Shown here piece after piece: positions 1 through 11,289 of a stretch of 64,000 nucleotides of DNA. Every line of letters starts with the position of its first letter. Position 1 is the first letter of the stretch. Under the pieces are notes generated by a model. The model did no database searches. It was given only the letters and a program-made list of their open reading frames with translations, and was not told where the DNA came from. A program made the translations under genes and the position numbers. Source of the DNA: Incurvaria masculella (Eukaryota > Arthropoda > Insecta > Lepidoptera > Incurvariidae); contig OX335653.1 in NCBI GenBank assembly GCA_946894095.1, positions 12,033,001 through 12,097,000 on the forward strand, written 5' to 3'.

Positions 1-1183
1 TAGTTTCACGGCCCTGATCACCCAACCTCCATTCGTTGGGGACCATTTTTTTTCTTGAACTTTTGATGTCCATACTGTTTCCTCTCACTTACCTTGCGCA
101 TGCACCTCGTGCGTTCCAAGACTTTCACAGCCCGATCACTCAACCTTCATTCGTTGGGGATCACTTTTTTAATTTTTTTTATTTTATAGTTTATTATGCG
201 TGCATCTATGCGAAGTTAAGAACGTATTTCCGACCCGATCTCCCAACGCGCTCTGCATGTCAATTTATTTTTTTTTTGAATAAAGTGTTTTCATTTTATT
301 ATATGGTTGACCGTTTTGGCGAGTGCCAAACGCCCTTGTTGCCCCGCGAACCTTAAGCGGAGGGGACACCAGTTTTTTTTAAACCCTTTTCTTGTGTAAT
401 GTTTTCCTTCACCACAAGTCAAAACGTAGTTTGTATTCTGGCCTTGAGTTTAGAAGGCCCCGCGGATGTTTCATTTTTTTCCTTCAGTTTCTCTTCCTGC
501 CGCCGGGACTAATACGTTCCACTTGGGAATGTCCCCGGCCGCATTTGTTTTTGACGGGCCCCACACCTTTATTGGCTCCCGCCCTTGCCCTCTGTTCGCG
601 GACCTAATCGGACACTCTGCAACATTCGCGGCGCGCTTCTAACTCGTTTTCTATCCTATGGTAAATTTAAAATGTATTGAATGCGAATCCGAGCAAGTCG
701 GCGCGTAATAAGTATTGATATTACTCGGCCGTTCGGACACGCGACGCGATCACGGCGGCGCGCACGCTGGCGAACGCCACCGAAATCGATTCGTCTCGTT
801 CCGTCCGCGTCACAGCGGAACTGCAACAGTTCATTTCAGTTTTAATTCATTCACGAACGAAACTTTTCACCGGTCCTCGTATTGTAAAATATTTCAGTTG
901 AGTAATTTTACTCGGCGCATTATGCCCACTTTTAGTTCCGTTTTTTCTTGTTTTGTGATTGTACTAGTGTAGGCGGCTAGGTTTCGGTTGAAGCGACGGC
1001 GCGCGCGCCGTGGCCGCGTGGGTGCCCGTGCGCTGAGCGCTTTTTAGGATCTAGGCACCTAGGTCATCTAGGTATTAAGGCGTGTTCACACTGTGCCAAA
1101 ATAATTTTTTTTTTTTCAAAATAATGTTTTGTTGTTTTGCCTCCAAGGCTACGATCATGCCCCTCCATTTATGTTAGCTCATC

Positions 1184-1445
1184 GCTGCGCTGGGCCTGAC
1201 CCTCCTTCATCCACTTCATGGATTGTGGATTTCCTTTAATGTTTTTTTACTTTATTTTTTTTTTCGCAATAAGGCTTCCGCTGCGCTGGGCCTGACCCTC
1301 CTTCATCCACTTCATGGATTGTGGATTCCTTTAATGTTTTTTTACTTTATTTATTTTTTTCTCGCAATAAGGCTTCCGCTGCACTGGGCCTCACCCTCCT
1401 TCATCCACTTCATGGGCTGTGAATCCTTTCAAAGTATTTTTTTTT
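1184..1445. repeat. Tandem repeat, unit about 97 bp, 2.7 copies
   Basis: The phrase 'ctgggcctgaccctccttc' followed by 'atccacttcatgg' starts near 1184, 1280 and 1378, so the spacing is 96 and then 98 bp. Each unit continues into a T-rich stretch and 'ctcgcaat...aaggcttc'. No coding potential is seen. The unit length almost equals that of the separate array at 2193-2633, although the unit sequences differ. Confidence 0.85.
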
Positions 1446-2192
1446 AATTCTTTTTTAATTTTTTTTTTCTCTCGCAACATAGGCAGTTTGAACACGCGTC
1501 CTGTTTTTCTAACGGTATCATGCCAGACCGGCAGACCTAGACTGTGCCTCCTTACCACTACCTAGGCCCAAGTAGTAGTAAGTAGGTCGTTAAGTCCTTA
1601 AAGTTAAGCTTTTGAGTTTTTTAATTTTTCTTTATGGAGAGTTACCTATGTCCCTCTCTCACCTCGTTATTGGGCTATTTAATCCCTATACCGGTTCCCT
1701 TCGTAAAGCGGACCGTGTTTGGTTTTGTTGATTTATTTAGTTTGTTGTTTTGATAATGTTAGTACTTAGTTGCAGGGTACCTACTGGACTGTAGTGTCGT
1801 TTTGTTTTTTTTTACTTGTAGGTTCCCCGACGTCACCTCGCCAGCCATGCTGCTGGGTGCCGTCAGTGGTTAATTTATTTGATTTGTGTTAGTTTTAGTG
1901 ACGTCGTCTGGAGCGGCCCGCTCCCGCACCGGTCGTCCGGCTCGCGCCTTCGAGGGTCTGGACGGCCACTGCAAGGTGATGTCTGATCTTCCGCTGTAGG
2001 ATGACCAGACTTGGAATGTTAGAGGCGAGCGAAAGATAATGCATGTTAGGGCGCGAGAGCAGGTCTTGTAAATAATGTGTTGTCCCGTAGTTTAGGCATG
2101 TGCGTAGCACCAAGCGGTTAGTTCTAGGTTAAGGGTGTCCTGAACTCCTCAAGCTCAGGGCATGATCACTAGCCGCTCATTGGGTGCCTTAA

Positions 2193-2633
2193 AGGAGCGG
2201 TAACGACACTGTATGGTCCAACTCCTACTGCTAACTAAAGAAGCCAACTTACTTGTTGTATGAGCCATGTTTAAGTGCTATACTTCGTCGTTTTACCTCA
2301 CAGGAGCGGTAAGGACGATTTAGTCTAACTCCTAATGAAAAAAATCTAAGCCTGTATGAGCCATGTTTAAGTGCTATACTTCGTCGTTTTACCTCACAGG
2401 AGCGGTAAGGACGATTTAGTCTAACTCCTAATGAAAAAAATCTAAGCCTGTATGAGCCATGTTTAAGTGCTATACTTCGTCGTTTTACCTCACAGGAGCG
2501 GTAAGGACGATTTAGTCTAACTCCTAATGAAAAAAATCTAAGCCTGTATGAGCCATTTTTTTTTGTGCTGTACTTTTCTTTTGTACCTTACAGGAGCGGC
2601 ACCGTATTCTGTTAGAAGAATACGGGAACTCCT
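2193..2633. repeat. 96-bp tandem array of stem-loop modules
   Basis: The word 'tgagccat' recurs at 2261, 2357, 2453 and 2549, an exact 96-bp period. Each unit contains a module that opens with AGGAGCGG and closes with ACTCCT, which can pair as AGGAG/CTCCT. Five such modules lie at about 2193-2226, 2303-2334, 2399-2430, 2495-2526 and 2592-2633. The last has a different, longer inner stem (CCGTATTC pairing with GAATACGG). The arms are kept while the inner sequence changes, which suggests selection or copying of an RNA fold. The function is unknown. Confidence 0.8.
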
Positions 2634-3232
2634 ACAATAAATAAACAAGCCAACACGTCTTTTTAATTTAAGATCTAGAGCCTAATTTGTGTTCCTTTTG
2701 CGTGGAGGAGTATCTATTTTGTTTTTTTTTTTGGTCTGTCCTTTTTTTACTGCATTTATTCCAGTAGGTAGCCCGTAGTTTAAGATTGTTGTTTTTTTTA
2801 TTTTGTGTCCCACCCGACCTTGTTCACTTACCCATTCATTCAGGCTTCACCTGTGCCTGATTAGCCTTGGCTTACTCTCGAGGACTCGGTCTGTCGAGGG
2901 CGACAGGTCGGACGGCTCGTCGTCCTCTTTCCTCGAGAGGGGGGGTTGTGTCACGTAGTGGATTTTTGGTAAGCCACTACAGTGTTCATAGCTCCTTGGC
3001 CAAGGCTAATCCAATCGCCTTGCTCCCTCCGTGGTTTTACCTAATTAAAATCTTCCTTACCCTCAGAAAAAAAGAGAAACGAAAATGATAATTTCGTAGT
3101 GCGGCGACCATTTTGGGTCGCCCACTTTACCAGCAGCCTTCGCAAAGAGCGCACCTCTACAAACCGCGGTCCACCTACCGGTAACCCAACTTCAATTTAA
3201 TACCTTTTAGCGATTGCTCACAGCCCAGAGCC

Positions 3233-3579
3233 GGTAGTCTAAGTTGTCACCTAAATTGGCGTTACGGCAAACCGATCGACTGGCGTTTTCAAATGTATGG
3301 AGAAATTGAAGAGCGCGCGCAGCGGGCGTTAAGCGAACTAACATTTGCGAGTCCGAGCTTGATTTGACAGCTTACTCAACGTTGCCGTAAATACGTCGAC
3401 GTTGCGGTTTACGTCCACTCCGCGTTTTCATACAAATCGGAAGTCCGCGTTTGACTTTGACAGCTTGAAGAAGTAAAACCACAGAATATCTAGTAAAAAC
3501 TTGTATGGAGTTTGGAGAAAACGCCAGTCGATCGGTTTGCCGTAAACGCCAATTTTGGTGAGAACTCAGACTGACCACT
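3233..3579. mobile_element. MITE with ~55-bp terminal inverted repeats, family 1 copy 1
   Basis: The left end (AGTCTAAGTTGTCACC...) and the reverse complement of the right end (AGTCTGAGTTCTCACC...) continue with the same AAATTGGCGTT and GGCAAACCGATCGACTGGCG blocks. The inverted repeats are therefore about 55 bp with few mismatches. The interior has no open frame of note. A second copy of the same length lies at 14049-14395. The superfamily is not assignable because target duplications are unclear. Confidence 0.85.
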
Positions 3580-3659
3580 CTGTTCATTTAATTAAACTCA
3601 TTTCCTCCTTGGTCGCTATTGACCTGGCTTTATTTTAGCTCCTCAAGCACCCTGTAACC

Positions 3660-4120
3660 ATTTTACGGCGCCCACACCTCATTTTATTGTGAGCGCCCGT
3701 CTAAGTGTTTCGAAATTGACTTCAGCGGTTCCTGCGGGGCTCACCAAGTGGGCCCCAGTTATGTCTTCCGTTCACCCGAGACACGACTCGCCGATGGGCC
3801 GCCGTCGCCGGCAGCGACGTGGCGAGGTAGCCGAGCACGCTGGCCGGCCATCCGCGCAGCCGCGCCGATGCGCCCCGCGCCGAGCAGCGCTGAGCCACGC
3901 CGCCACGCCGTCGACCGGCGTTGACGACGCGGCCGACACGCCGGCGCCGCTGCTCTGAGCCGACGCCCCGCGCGCCGCACCGCACGCGCGTGCACCCACC
4001 ATGCTGCGCACCGACGTGGTCCACCACTGAGTGAACCAACCACCAAGTTTTTCTACCCTTAACGGAGGCCTCAACGACAGACTTTCTAACTGCAAACCAT
4101 TTATGTACCGCTTGAGCAAT
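3660..4120. other. GC-rich islet, no supported gene
   Basis: This stretch is much richer in G, C and CpG than its surroundings, which opens all frames and gives several overlapping 90-115 residue frames on both strands. None has a convincing composition, splice signals or recognisable domain. It could be part of a retroelement leader or an unmethylated regulatory islet. Confidence 0.4.
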
Positions 4121-4379
4121 TTTGTTTAGTTTTCTTTGTAATAAACGTCCACCTTTATTCTCACTAAAATTGGTCGTATTCTTTTTCCCCGTCCCTGGTA
4201 GTACTTGGCTCGGCTACCCCCTAAGGGTACGCCTATTCTACATTTAATTTGGAGTGGTGGCGCGTGATGACGCGGACGGAGCCGACGCAAAAGCGAGGGT
4301 TCCGGTCGAACGTCACACGGTGTACTTAGGATCCCTTTCTAGGTCCTTTTCTAAGGGGAAAAGGAAAGGAAATGGGTGG

Positions 4380-4862
4380 ATGGTGTCTAACGCAGTAGAC
4401 GTGGACGCGCAGGCGTCGTTCTTTGACTGAGCTGGCGGTCCCTATCTTTTTTATTAATGTAATCGATATCCCCTAGTCTAGTTGAGGCCAACTGTGGGTT
4501 GTGATGGCCTTTCTTTGTATATTGCCGTCCCGGTTGTTGGAGTCCTTCAATTTCGCCGAGTTGTATATGATTAATCATGTCCACATTGAGGTCGTGGGCG
4601 CTTAGATGCCATGGGTCCCAGTCTAGCAGGTCCCACATTACCTCGTCCGAGATGTTCTTCGGGAATTGGCCTGCCACTTTTAGTGCCCCTTTGTATTGCG
4701 GCGCGTGTTGCTGCTTCGTGTGATTTGTTACCCGTGGCCAATATAAAAAAGGTCATCGGCATATTGTGAGAATGTTACGTGTCTTCCTCGATGTAGGTTA
4801 AGGTCTTGTAAATCGCTCACGTACAAATTAAATATGACAGGGCCGAGTATCGACCCCTGTGG
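4380..4862 (-). pseudogene. LINE reverse transcriptase remnant (motifs B and C)
   Basis: On the minus strand from 4862 the frame reads PQGSILGPVIF, which is reverse transcriptase motif B, and then QYADDLFYI, the catalytic YADD of motif C. A stop or frameshift follows at the T run near 4745. Another minus frame, down to about 4387, stays open for roughly 95 codons, but its relation to the RT is unclear. The 5' side is cut at 4862, where an (ACGG)n-type repeat begins. The piece is too short to assign a clade. Confidence 0.75.
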
Positions 4863-5043
4863 ACTGAAATTTTCACAGAGTGTGTATTTATTTTGCCGCT
4901 ATAACAACAAATAGGTAATATAAAAAAAACAGAAGAAATTAAAGAGGGGTACATACAAAAAACATGATCTTGATGTGTTTAATCTTGTACGATGGTACGG
5001 AACCCTTCGTGTTCCAGTCCGACTCGCACTTGGCCGATTTTTA
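4863..5043 (-). repeat. (ACGG)n-type lepidopteran interspersed repeat, partial
   Basis: It begins within the conserved 'tgaaattttcacagagtgtg' block and ends with 'ggtacggaacccttcgtg' and 'ccgactcgcacttggccga'. The order and orientation match the better copies at 34768-35088 and 35249-35513. The microsatellite half is missing because this copy starts inside the element, next to the RT remnant. Confidence 0.85.
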
Positions 5044-5290
5044 TGTCACTGAACATGGATGACTAATACCACGCCTACTGCTCAATACACAGGAAAAGAT
5101 GCAATGCCTGGACCTTCCTATTATTTGCACGGCTAAATTGAACTGAACAATTTTCGTTCGACCATCGTTCATTCAATGGGATGGTTCCAACCCGGGTGGG
5201 TTTAACCTAACCATTAGATTTAGTTTAATTAAGGATTAATCTAACCTAGTAAATAAGAATCCGAACCACTAATGACGAATCCCTTAGTCA
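5044..5290 (-). mobile_element. 5S-type SINE, degraded copy
   Basis: Read on the minus strand it carries the diagnostic 3' half shared with the full copy at 54342-54741: 'gaacgatggtcgaa', 'ggaaggtccaggcat' and 'catccatgttcagtgacata'. The head region is lost or diverged. An extra piece of the same type follows to about 5290. Confidence 0.7.
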
Positions 5291-5382
5291 GCTCTTACGA
5301 AATGCACAGGAAAAATGCAATGAGGCCCGTATTCGGAAAGAATCCGTTCGGACGGATGCATTTTGATAGGTTTTACTATTAA

Positions 5383-5923
5383 GGTGGCCCAACCCGGCGG
5401 GACTAACTGATTCGCGGGCACTGTACAAAACCGTGCTGTTGCGCTCTGGGACCTTCTCTGTTTCAAAGAAAAAGACAGGCTCCGTGATGAGATAGATGCA
5501 ACATGTCCACAAAAAAGACAATGTGCATAGTGTATGATTTGATAAGATTTACGAAATTTTTATTTCAAAACGACTTATAGCTAAAAGTAAACCACGACCG
5601 CTGTAGTCAAAAATCTAACAAAAACCAAATAGATTATAAATCTTGATTAAATAAGCTATGTCTGATGACTAATCTTTTTAAGATTTTCTTACTTTATCAT
5701 TGCGTAATAAACCACCAAAGTTATTGTATAAAACGCGCGAAAAATTCGAAGTTTCGGACCTTATAACTTAGGAACCAAAAACAATTTTGCAATGGCAACG
5801 GTCATCAGACATCTAGTTCGATCAAATAAAGCTCTTATGAGCAAAAATCGGGACCTCTGATAAGAAATATGGGCGTGATCTTCTTTCCCCGTTTGTATGG
5901 GGAGTTGAGCGGGTTGGGCCACC
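5383..5923 (+). mobile_element. TTAA-flanked MITE, family A copy 1 (541 bp)
   Basis: The element is bounded by TTAA at 5379-5382 and 5924-5927. Its ends are GGTGGCCCAACCCG and CGGGTTGGGCCACC, perfect inverted repeats of 14 bp. The interior has no transposase frame. A 542-bp copy in the opposite orientation lies at 42927-43468. A TTAA target duplication is the hallmark of piggyBac-like transposition, so it is probably a non-autonomous piggyBac-type element, although its ends are not the classical CCC..GGG. Confidence 0.9.
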
Positions 5924-5959
5924 TTAAGTCATCTGTCAAAGCCGACTTAATTTAGTATT

Positions 5960-6018
5960 GCTTGATCTCGATGATCGAACTGTGGCGTCGCGCCACTGGG
6001 CTACCGAGGCTAAAACTT
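5960..6018 (-). mobile_element. Head fragment of the 5S-type SINE
   Basis: The minus strand reads 'agcctcggtagcccagtgg' and 'cgcgacgccac', matching the first bases of the full SINE at 54342. It stops before the 5S-like part. No other feature is seen between here and 6585. Confidence 0.55.
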
Positions 6019-6584
6019 AATAATTCTTTAAAATGTCCAAAGACTCCTAAACAAAGCAGACAAGTTTTGCCAAAATCAAAGTCCATCTTCAAAGTATGTA
6101 CATCTTGAAAGTTTCAAAACTTTGCTGGTTTTTTTTGATAATTTTTCACTTCAAATATCGATCTAATATTCAAAATGGCGAACCATCAATGGGCATGCAT
6201 TTTGAATCGATCCGTTTTAGATTCACGCTTCAGAGGTTAAATCGTGATGCATGGCCGCTCAATCGCCTAGTTCGTGCACGAGTTGGATCGCAATCAAACA
6301 TCACTTAACCACCGATAGCTCCCAATTTCACTAGTTCTCTAAACGGCGCTTTAAGGGGGCAACGTGTCTATAGAATATTTATGTACGTAGACGGCATAAG
6401 AACACTAGGAAGCACTTGTCTGGAGATGTCCTATCACGACCGTGCTGCGCCAATGTTCCGCCTACTTATAGGCCCGGAGCGTGCGAGTTAAACCTAGTCT
6501 CATTCAGTGCAATAAAAGGTGATTGGTTTTGCAATTCGGTGTGGGTTTCGACACTTAAAAATAATACAAGTACTCCCACTGCAA

Positions 6585-6895
6585 GGAATTTATCGTTCTG
6601 CTTCGGATTCCACGTAAAGGTGTAGATCCTCTTCCTTACTTAGGTATGCGGTGGTAGGTTTAGTCCCGCCCGTGTTGGTACCATTGAACTGTATTTAGTT
6701 AATATTTAGTTTCTATCCAGTTAAATACAGCCAATATAATGAAGGTCCTGGCGTGGCACATAGTGGTGTATGGCAGTGGCGTGGCATAGGTCACTAGCGC
6801 GCGGTGCGGATCCAAATTTAAATTATTTGTATGGGCTAATGTCATGGCGGTAGGCGGGGTATTAGCTATCCATGTTCAGTTACATTAAAGAGGTC
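6585..6895 (+). mobile_element. 5S-type SINE, body and 3' end, diverged
   Basis: The order of blocks matches the full SINE: 'ttcggattccacgt', 'cttccttactta', 'gtggtaggttta', 'aaggtcctggcgtggcac', then 'catgttcagttacatta'. The 5S-like head is absent. Several internal substitutions suggest an old copy. Confidence 0.7.
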
Positions 6896-7219
6896 GTCTT
6901 GGAGAGAAGGATTATCAAGTATTCGTAACTTAGAATATAAGAGAATCATTAGAAAGTGCTAGCTCAACACTGCTCCCGGCCTACCAGAACTCTGCTAAAG
7001 ATTCTTTGTCGTAACGTTCAATACAACGCGGTAAAGCGAACGCGTCAACTTGTGCTGTGGGAATGAGGATGGGACCTTTATAGCGAACCTTTATAGGGAG
7101 CAGTTAGTTTGAATTGTATTGCTTTCAAATCAGGCACGCGCAGCCTGTTTATGATTCGTGTGCAGTCGAAAATGTCTTTTCTTTTGACCCAATAAATGAG
7201 TTCTGTTAAGATTTTTTTT

Positions 7220-7475
7220 AAGTGACTTCACATGGATGGCTAATACCAAACTGACCGCCAGATATTAGCCTAACACGCCACATGGGAACTAGGTGCCATG
7301 CCAGGACCTTCCTTAAGCTCGGCTACATTGAATTGGAATTACAGGCAGCGACACACTGCCAAGTATTCTGTAAGATACAAGAACGAAGAGCATATAAGGG
7401 TAAGGTCCTGGCATGGCACCTAATTTATGACGGTGGGTGTGGTATAACCCCCTTGTCCAGTTACATAATAAAAAC
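7220..7475. mobile_element. Two SINE 3' ends in inverted orientation
   Basis: 7220-7345 is a minus-strand SINE 3' half ('cacatggatggctaatacca', then 'aggtgccatgccaggacc'). 7390-7475 is a plus-strand one ('aaggtcctggcatggcacc' to 'gtccagttacataataaaa'). The two face away from each other, with tails outside, forming an imperfect palindrome. Confidence 0.7.
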
Positions 7476-7649
7476 AAAGGAGGAGCGAATCCTGCGCGGA
7501 GATTCATAACGCCATCCCTCCATGCCCTTTTTACTATCGCGCAACGTGCAAGAGGCCGGAAATGCTGTTGACATTTCTAGAATTAAAACCAACAAATCCT
7601 CTAAATCCTTTATGTATATAGTCAGTACATTTTGAAAAGCACACATAGC

Positions 7650-7745
7650 AACCCGGGGTCCTTCAAACGTGGTGTGAAGAAGCGCCCGGCTGACCGGGAA
7701 AGTTCAAAAGCCCATGGGCGTCATCTGGCACCTCCTATGTGAGGG
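7650..7745 (-). repeat. Fragment of repeat family G
   Basis: The minus strand reads 'acataggaggtgccagatga', then 'gcttcttcacaccacgtttg' and 'aagga'. The same order of blocks is found at 37165-37560 and 13128-13260. The family is not identified. Confidence 0.55.
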
Positions 7746-8379
7746 CTTAGCCGCGCTTAACATGAAAACAACCTTAGATGGCATTTTGCTAAATTTTGAG
7801 TATAATAAAGTTAAATTTGAATGCAAACTAATTCGTAACATATATGTATGTAAAAAACACAATAACTGACCTCAATAAACGTTTCCCTTAGAAACGTAGT
7901 TAAGATTGAAAACTACTGTTCCTTTTCATCAACGAACCGTTTTACTTTTTTCAAATTACAGTCAAATGAAAGGAAAACGATAATATTCATAGAACATTTA
8001 TTTTCTCTGTGGTTTGATCGAGTATAATTATTTCAGAAAAACAAAATATTAGTATTAGGAACACATATTAGTTGACGGATCCAGTATATAAAACATCCAG
8101 TGAATTGGAACGGTAATTTTTGGAATTATCTACAAACAAGTAGATATAGGAAGTGTTTGTTGGGGTGGATAATTCAAAGGGGCACTATACTATATATTGT
8201 GTTAATTGTTCGTATTGTCTGCTGTTCATCTAGCCGTGTTGGAATGAAGGGCAGGTAATGGTCAGCATCACAGAACACTTTTTTTTGTTCTGTGGTCACC
8301 ATGATACTAGGTTTACCTTCGGTAACATAAAATTACAATAGTTCGCAATGATCACAACTATTGCAGCACATAGTTTTCT
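7746..8379. other. AT-rich stretch, nothing recognised
   Basis: No open frame, inverted repeat or known element was recognised between the family G fragment and the LINE. It may be intron sequence of the host gene proposed on the minus strand. Confidence 0.4.
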
Positions 8380-9818
8380 TCTTGAAAGTATCTTCAAAAA
8401 CCAAAAGATTGCTCTATTCAGAAAGCATACGAACGAATGACCAAACAATCAAAACCAAATATAAAATGTATAATAAGTTGTTAAAAAAAGTATTAATTAA
8501 AGCAAAAAAGCTATATAACGTTTCACATGTAATCAATTCCAGGAATAAAACTAAAGCAGCTTGGACTATAGTAAAAAGAACTACAGGTAACATGAGTAAA
8601 ATTAACAAAATTGAGAGTATTAGGTCAAATAACGGACGCATTCTTGAAAACCCCCTTGAAATCGCAAATGAATTTAATAACCACTATACCAATATGAATA
8701 TTCATGAAGTAAAAAAGAATACGCCCAATCAAAATAAATTTCCAAAAATAACACAAAAATCTAGTATTTTTTTAATGCCAACTACCCCAAAAGAAGTGAA
8801 TAAATGCATCCTTAATTTAAAAAATAAAAAATCAGTAGGTTGTGATGGCATATGCACCAAAGTGCTTAAGCATTGCTCCTTGGTAGTCTGCGAACCACTT
8901 AGTTACATAATAAATTTGTCAATGCTAACAGGAACATTTCCTGAAAAATTAAAGATTGCAATAGTGAAACCATTATATAAGAAAGGTGATAACAAAGATC
9001 CTTCAAATTATCGCCCGGTTGCACTTCTTTCTGTAATAAGCAAAATTTTTGAAAACATTATAAATACACGACTAGTAGGTTTTATAGAGAAATTCGAAAT
9101 TTTAAGCAAAAATCAAAATGGATTTCGCAAAGGACACTCTACAACCAAGGCAGTGTATGACATATTTAGCGATATTTGGGACTGCATAGATAGGAAAAAG
9201 CCAATTACAGGACTATTACTTGATATGACAAAAGCTTTCGACTGTGTAAATCACGATAAATTGTTAGATAAATTAAATGACATAGGTATAAGAAGTAACG
9301 CATTAGAATTTTTCGAATCATATTTAGACAACAGACAACAAATGGTAGAAATTTCAAGTTTTGATAAAAAAACGAATACCCTGAAAACATACAAATCGAA
9401 AACTAATTCAATTAAAGCCGGTGTCCCTCAGGGTAGTATCCTTGGACCCATACTGTTTCTCATTTACATTAACGAGTTCTCTAAATGCACTATTCATAAA
9501 ATTGTGCTATTTGCTGATGACGCAACTGGATTAATAGTAGCTGAATACAAAGTTAATCCAGAACAACACGAGAAAACAGTTAAAAAAGCGCTATCTGATA
9601 TAATTGATTGGCTAAATTGTAATGAATTACAGATAAATCTATCAAAAACAAATATTATACAATTCCACCCATATCAAGGCTCGAGACAGGACATTACGAT
9701 TTCATATGCGGGAGATGTCATCGAAGAAGTAACGAGCGCCAAATTTCTCGGAATGATGATAGAGAGTAATGTTAGTTGGAAGACTCATATACATACTCTA
9801 GAAAAAAAAAATAAGTAG
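8361..9818 (+). pseudogene. LINE reverse transcriptase, first frame (RT domain)
   Basis: A 485-codon open frame encodes the polymerase that copies the element's RNA at the target site. Residues 1-120 form the linker. NYRPVALLSVISKIFE (about 218-233) is an RT signature, LLLDMTKAFDCVNHDKL (about 285-301) is motif A with the catalytic Asp, AGVPQGSILGP (about 352-362) is motif B, and FADDA (about 384-388) is motif C. SAKFLGMMIE follows as motif E. The catalytic residues are intact. The frame ends soon after a run of ten A at 9802-9811, where a one-base length change moves the rest into the next frame. No true start codon is present because the 5' end is lost. Confidence 0.9.
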
Positions 9819-10622
9819 TTTTTGTTATGCTCTAAAAGTGCTCACTGCAGTGTCTTCCATCGAGACTAGCCTAATGGCTTATTATGGTTTTGTATACTCC
9901 CATCTTAAGTACGGAGTTATATTCTGGGGAAACTCCACACATGTAAATAAAATATTTGTTTTGCAAAAGAGGTGCATTAGAACAATTTATGGAATGAGGT
10001 CCCAAGATAGCTGCAGTAAAATATTTAAAGATAAGAAAATACTAACCTTAACATCATTATATATATTAGAATTGTGTAGTTTTGTTAAAGAGCATCCACA
10101 ATATTTTACTACAGCTGCCGATATAACAAAATACAGGACCCGTCAATGTGAAGCTGGCAACTTATACAAGGCTCCTGTACGAACTACACTAGTGTTAAAG
10201 AGCACAACACAGTCAGCCATTACTATATTCAATAAACTTCCCCAACGTATGAAACAGTGCAATAATGCTGCTATATTTAAAAAACAATTGAAAGACTGGC
10301 TTCACACCAAAGCTTACTATAATGAAATAGAATTCCATAATGATAACCACGGTTAGAAACATATTTTGCTTATATGTAAGTTCAACATAACTTCTTTTTC
10401 ACGTTTTTATTTTATTATCTTTTCTGCATAATTCTATTGTATCGTATAACATATTTAATCTGTGTCCACACATTTGAGTGTTCGCGAAAGTGCGAATCTA
10501 TTGCTACACCTATGTTTAGGTATTCACTAAACTTATATTGTTAGTACCGCTTGTTCACCATTTTGTATGTACTACTGTAAGTGATAATGCAATAAATTAT
10601 TTTGATTTGATTGATTGATTGA
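8380..10622 (+). mobile_element. 5'-truncated non-LTR retrotransposon (LINE)
   Basis: The element retains the linker that follows the endonuclease, the whole reverse transcriptase and the C-terminal region, then a 3' UTR ending at an AATAAA-like signal and a (TGAT)n tail at 10602-10622. The endonuclease and any ORF1 are missing, a normal result of incomplete reverse transcription. It lies in the antisense orientation within the proposed host intron to the left of the exon at 10660. Its domain layout suits the jockey/CR1 group; the exact clade is not settled. Confidence 0.9.
9811..10356 (+). pseudogene. LINE polyprotein C-terminal part, shifted frame
   Basis: This frame continues the reverse transcriptase protein after the A-run frameshift. 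It carries the typical C-terminal block with 'SHLKYGVIFWGNS' and 'IFVLQKRCIRTIYGM', also seen in the minus-strand LINE piece at 18562-19155, and closes with 'FNKLPQRMKQC'. A one-base indel is enough to explain the break. The stop at 10354-10356 is followed by a 3' UTR of about 265 bp. Confidence 0.85.
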
Positions 10623-10659
10623 TGTACCAGGAGTGAAAAAGCTTAATGTAGGTACTTAC

Positions 10660-10725
10660 GCGCGCCACGACTCTCCTCTATGTCGACTATGATGCTCGAT
10701 GTTCCGGTCTCCACCTCGCACGGAC
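10660..10725 (-). CDS. Predicted coding exon, cadherin-like N-terminus (exon 2)
   Basis: On the minus strand a GTCGCAG acceptor (AG at 10727-10726) precedes a 66-bp exon, and a GTAAGTACC donor follows at 10659. If the exon is entered with one base from the 17299-17367 exon, it reads PCEVETGTSSIIVDIEESRG plus one alanine, without stops, and leaves again in phase 1. The Cys, the Gly and the 'IIV.I.EESR' pattern resemble the first residues of the first cadherin repeat in protocadherin-15/Cad99C proteins, which act in microvilli and stereocilia links. That assignment is from memory of the family and is tentative. The acceptor has a weak pyrimidine tract. Exon 3 is not seen and is probably left of the window. 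Confidence 0.6.
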
Positions 10726-11289
10726 CTGCGACATACACGCTGCGTTAAATTTACACCAAAGATTTATATGCTTTATATATCTGCTTTACACATATACTAA
10801 CGTAGGAGTATCGAGTTAGGAAGGACTGGAGTGGCGACGGTGGTGTTCAAGCAAATTTCGGGGAAATAGGTCTTTAGTCTATTCCTTGTTTAACGTTCCT
10901 GATCGTGACAGAAGATATCATCCATCCATGCCCAGCAGTTGTAATACCGAACCTCCGTGGAGTCTCCAATTGAGTACCTACAGAGATGCATTGATACCCA
11001 CCAGTCTCACACGGCGCGTAACACTCGTTAAGTATTTCAACATCAAGAGCTAAGCTTGACATATTTTCTTCGACGAAAGATTAAGAATTCTGGTTCGGTT
11101 TCTGAATACGCGGTGACAATCTTGCTATCTTAATTAACACTACAGGCTTATAGCTCAAAGGCATACATTTTAATATTAGCGACTAAAAGCTAGAATTATA
11201 AGCACGCACTATACAAATATATTTAATGTAAGTAATACACTGCAATGTAATGAAAATTCACATATGTACGTGATTTTTAATCAATCGAA

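Larger units (their letters stand above)
1..3230. other. T-rich repetitive block without a recognisable gene
   Basis: The plus strand has many T runs, no long open frame and several internal duplications. A segment near 5-50 recurs imperfectly near 124-170, sharing 'cattcgttgggga' followed by a T run. Two tandem arrays (1184-1445 and 2193-2633) lie inside. GC-rich patches occur near 715-830 and 980-1045. The block sits downstream, on the minus strand, of a reverse transcriptase remnant, so it may be the untranslated part of an old retroelement. That link is inference. Confidence 0.4.

Noticed and set aside
3722..4119. Overlapping frames of 95-115 codons on the minus strand
   Set aside because: All frames are open together because the segment is GC- and CpG-rich. 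Composition is Arg/Ala/Gly heavy and there are no splice signals or domains.
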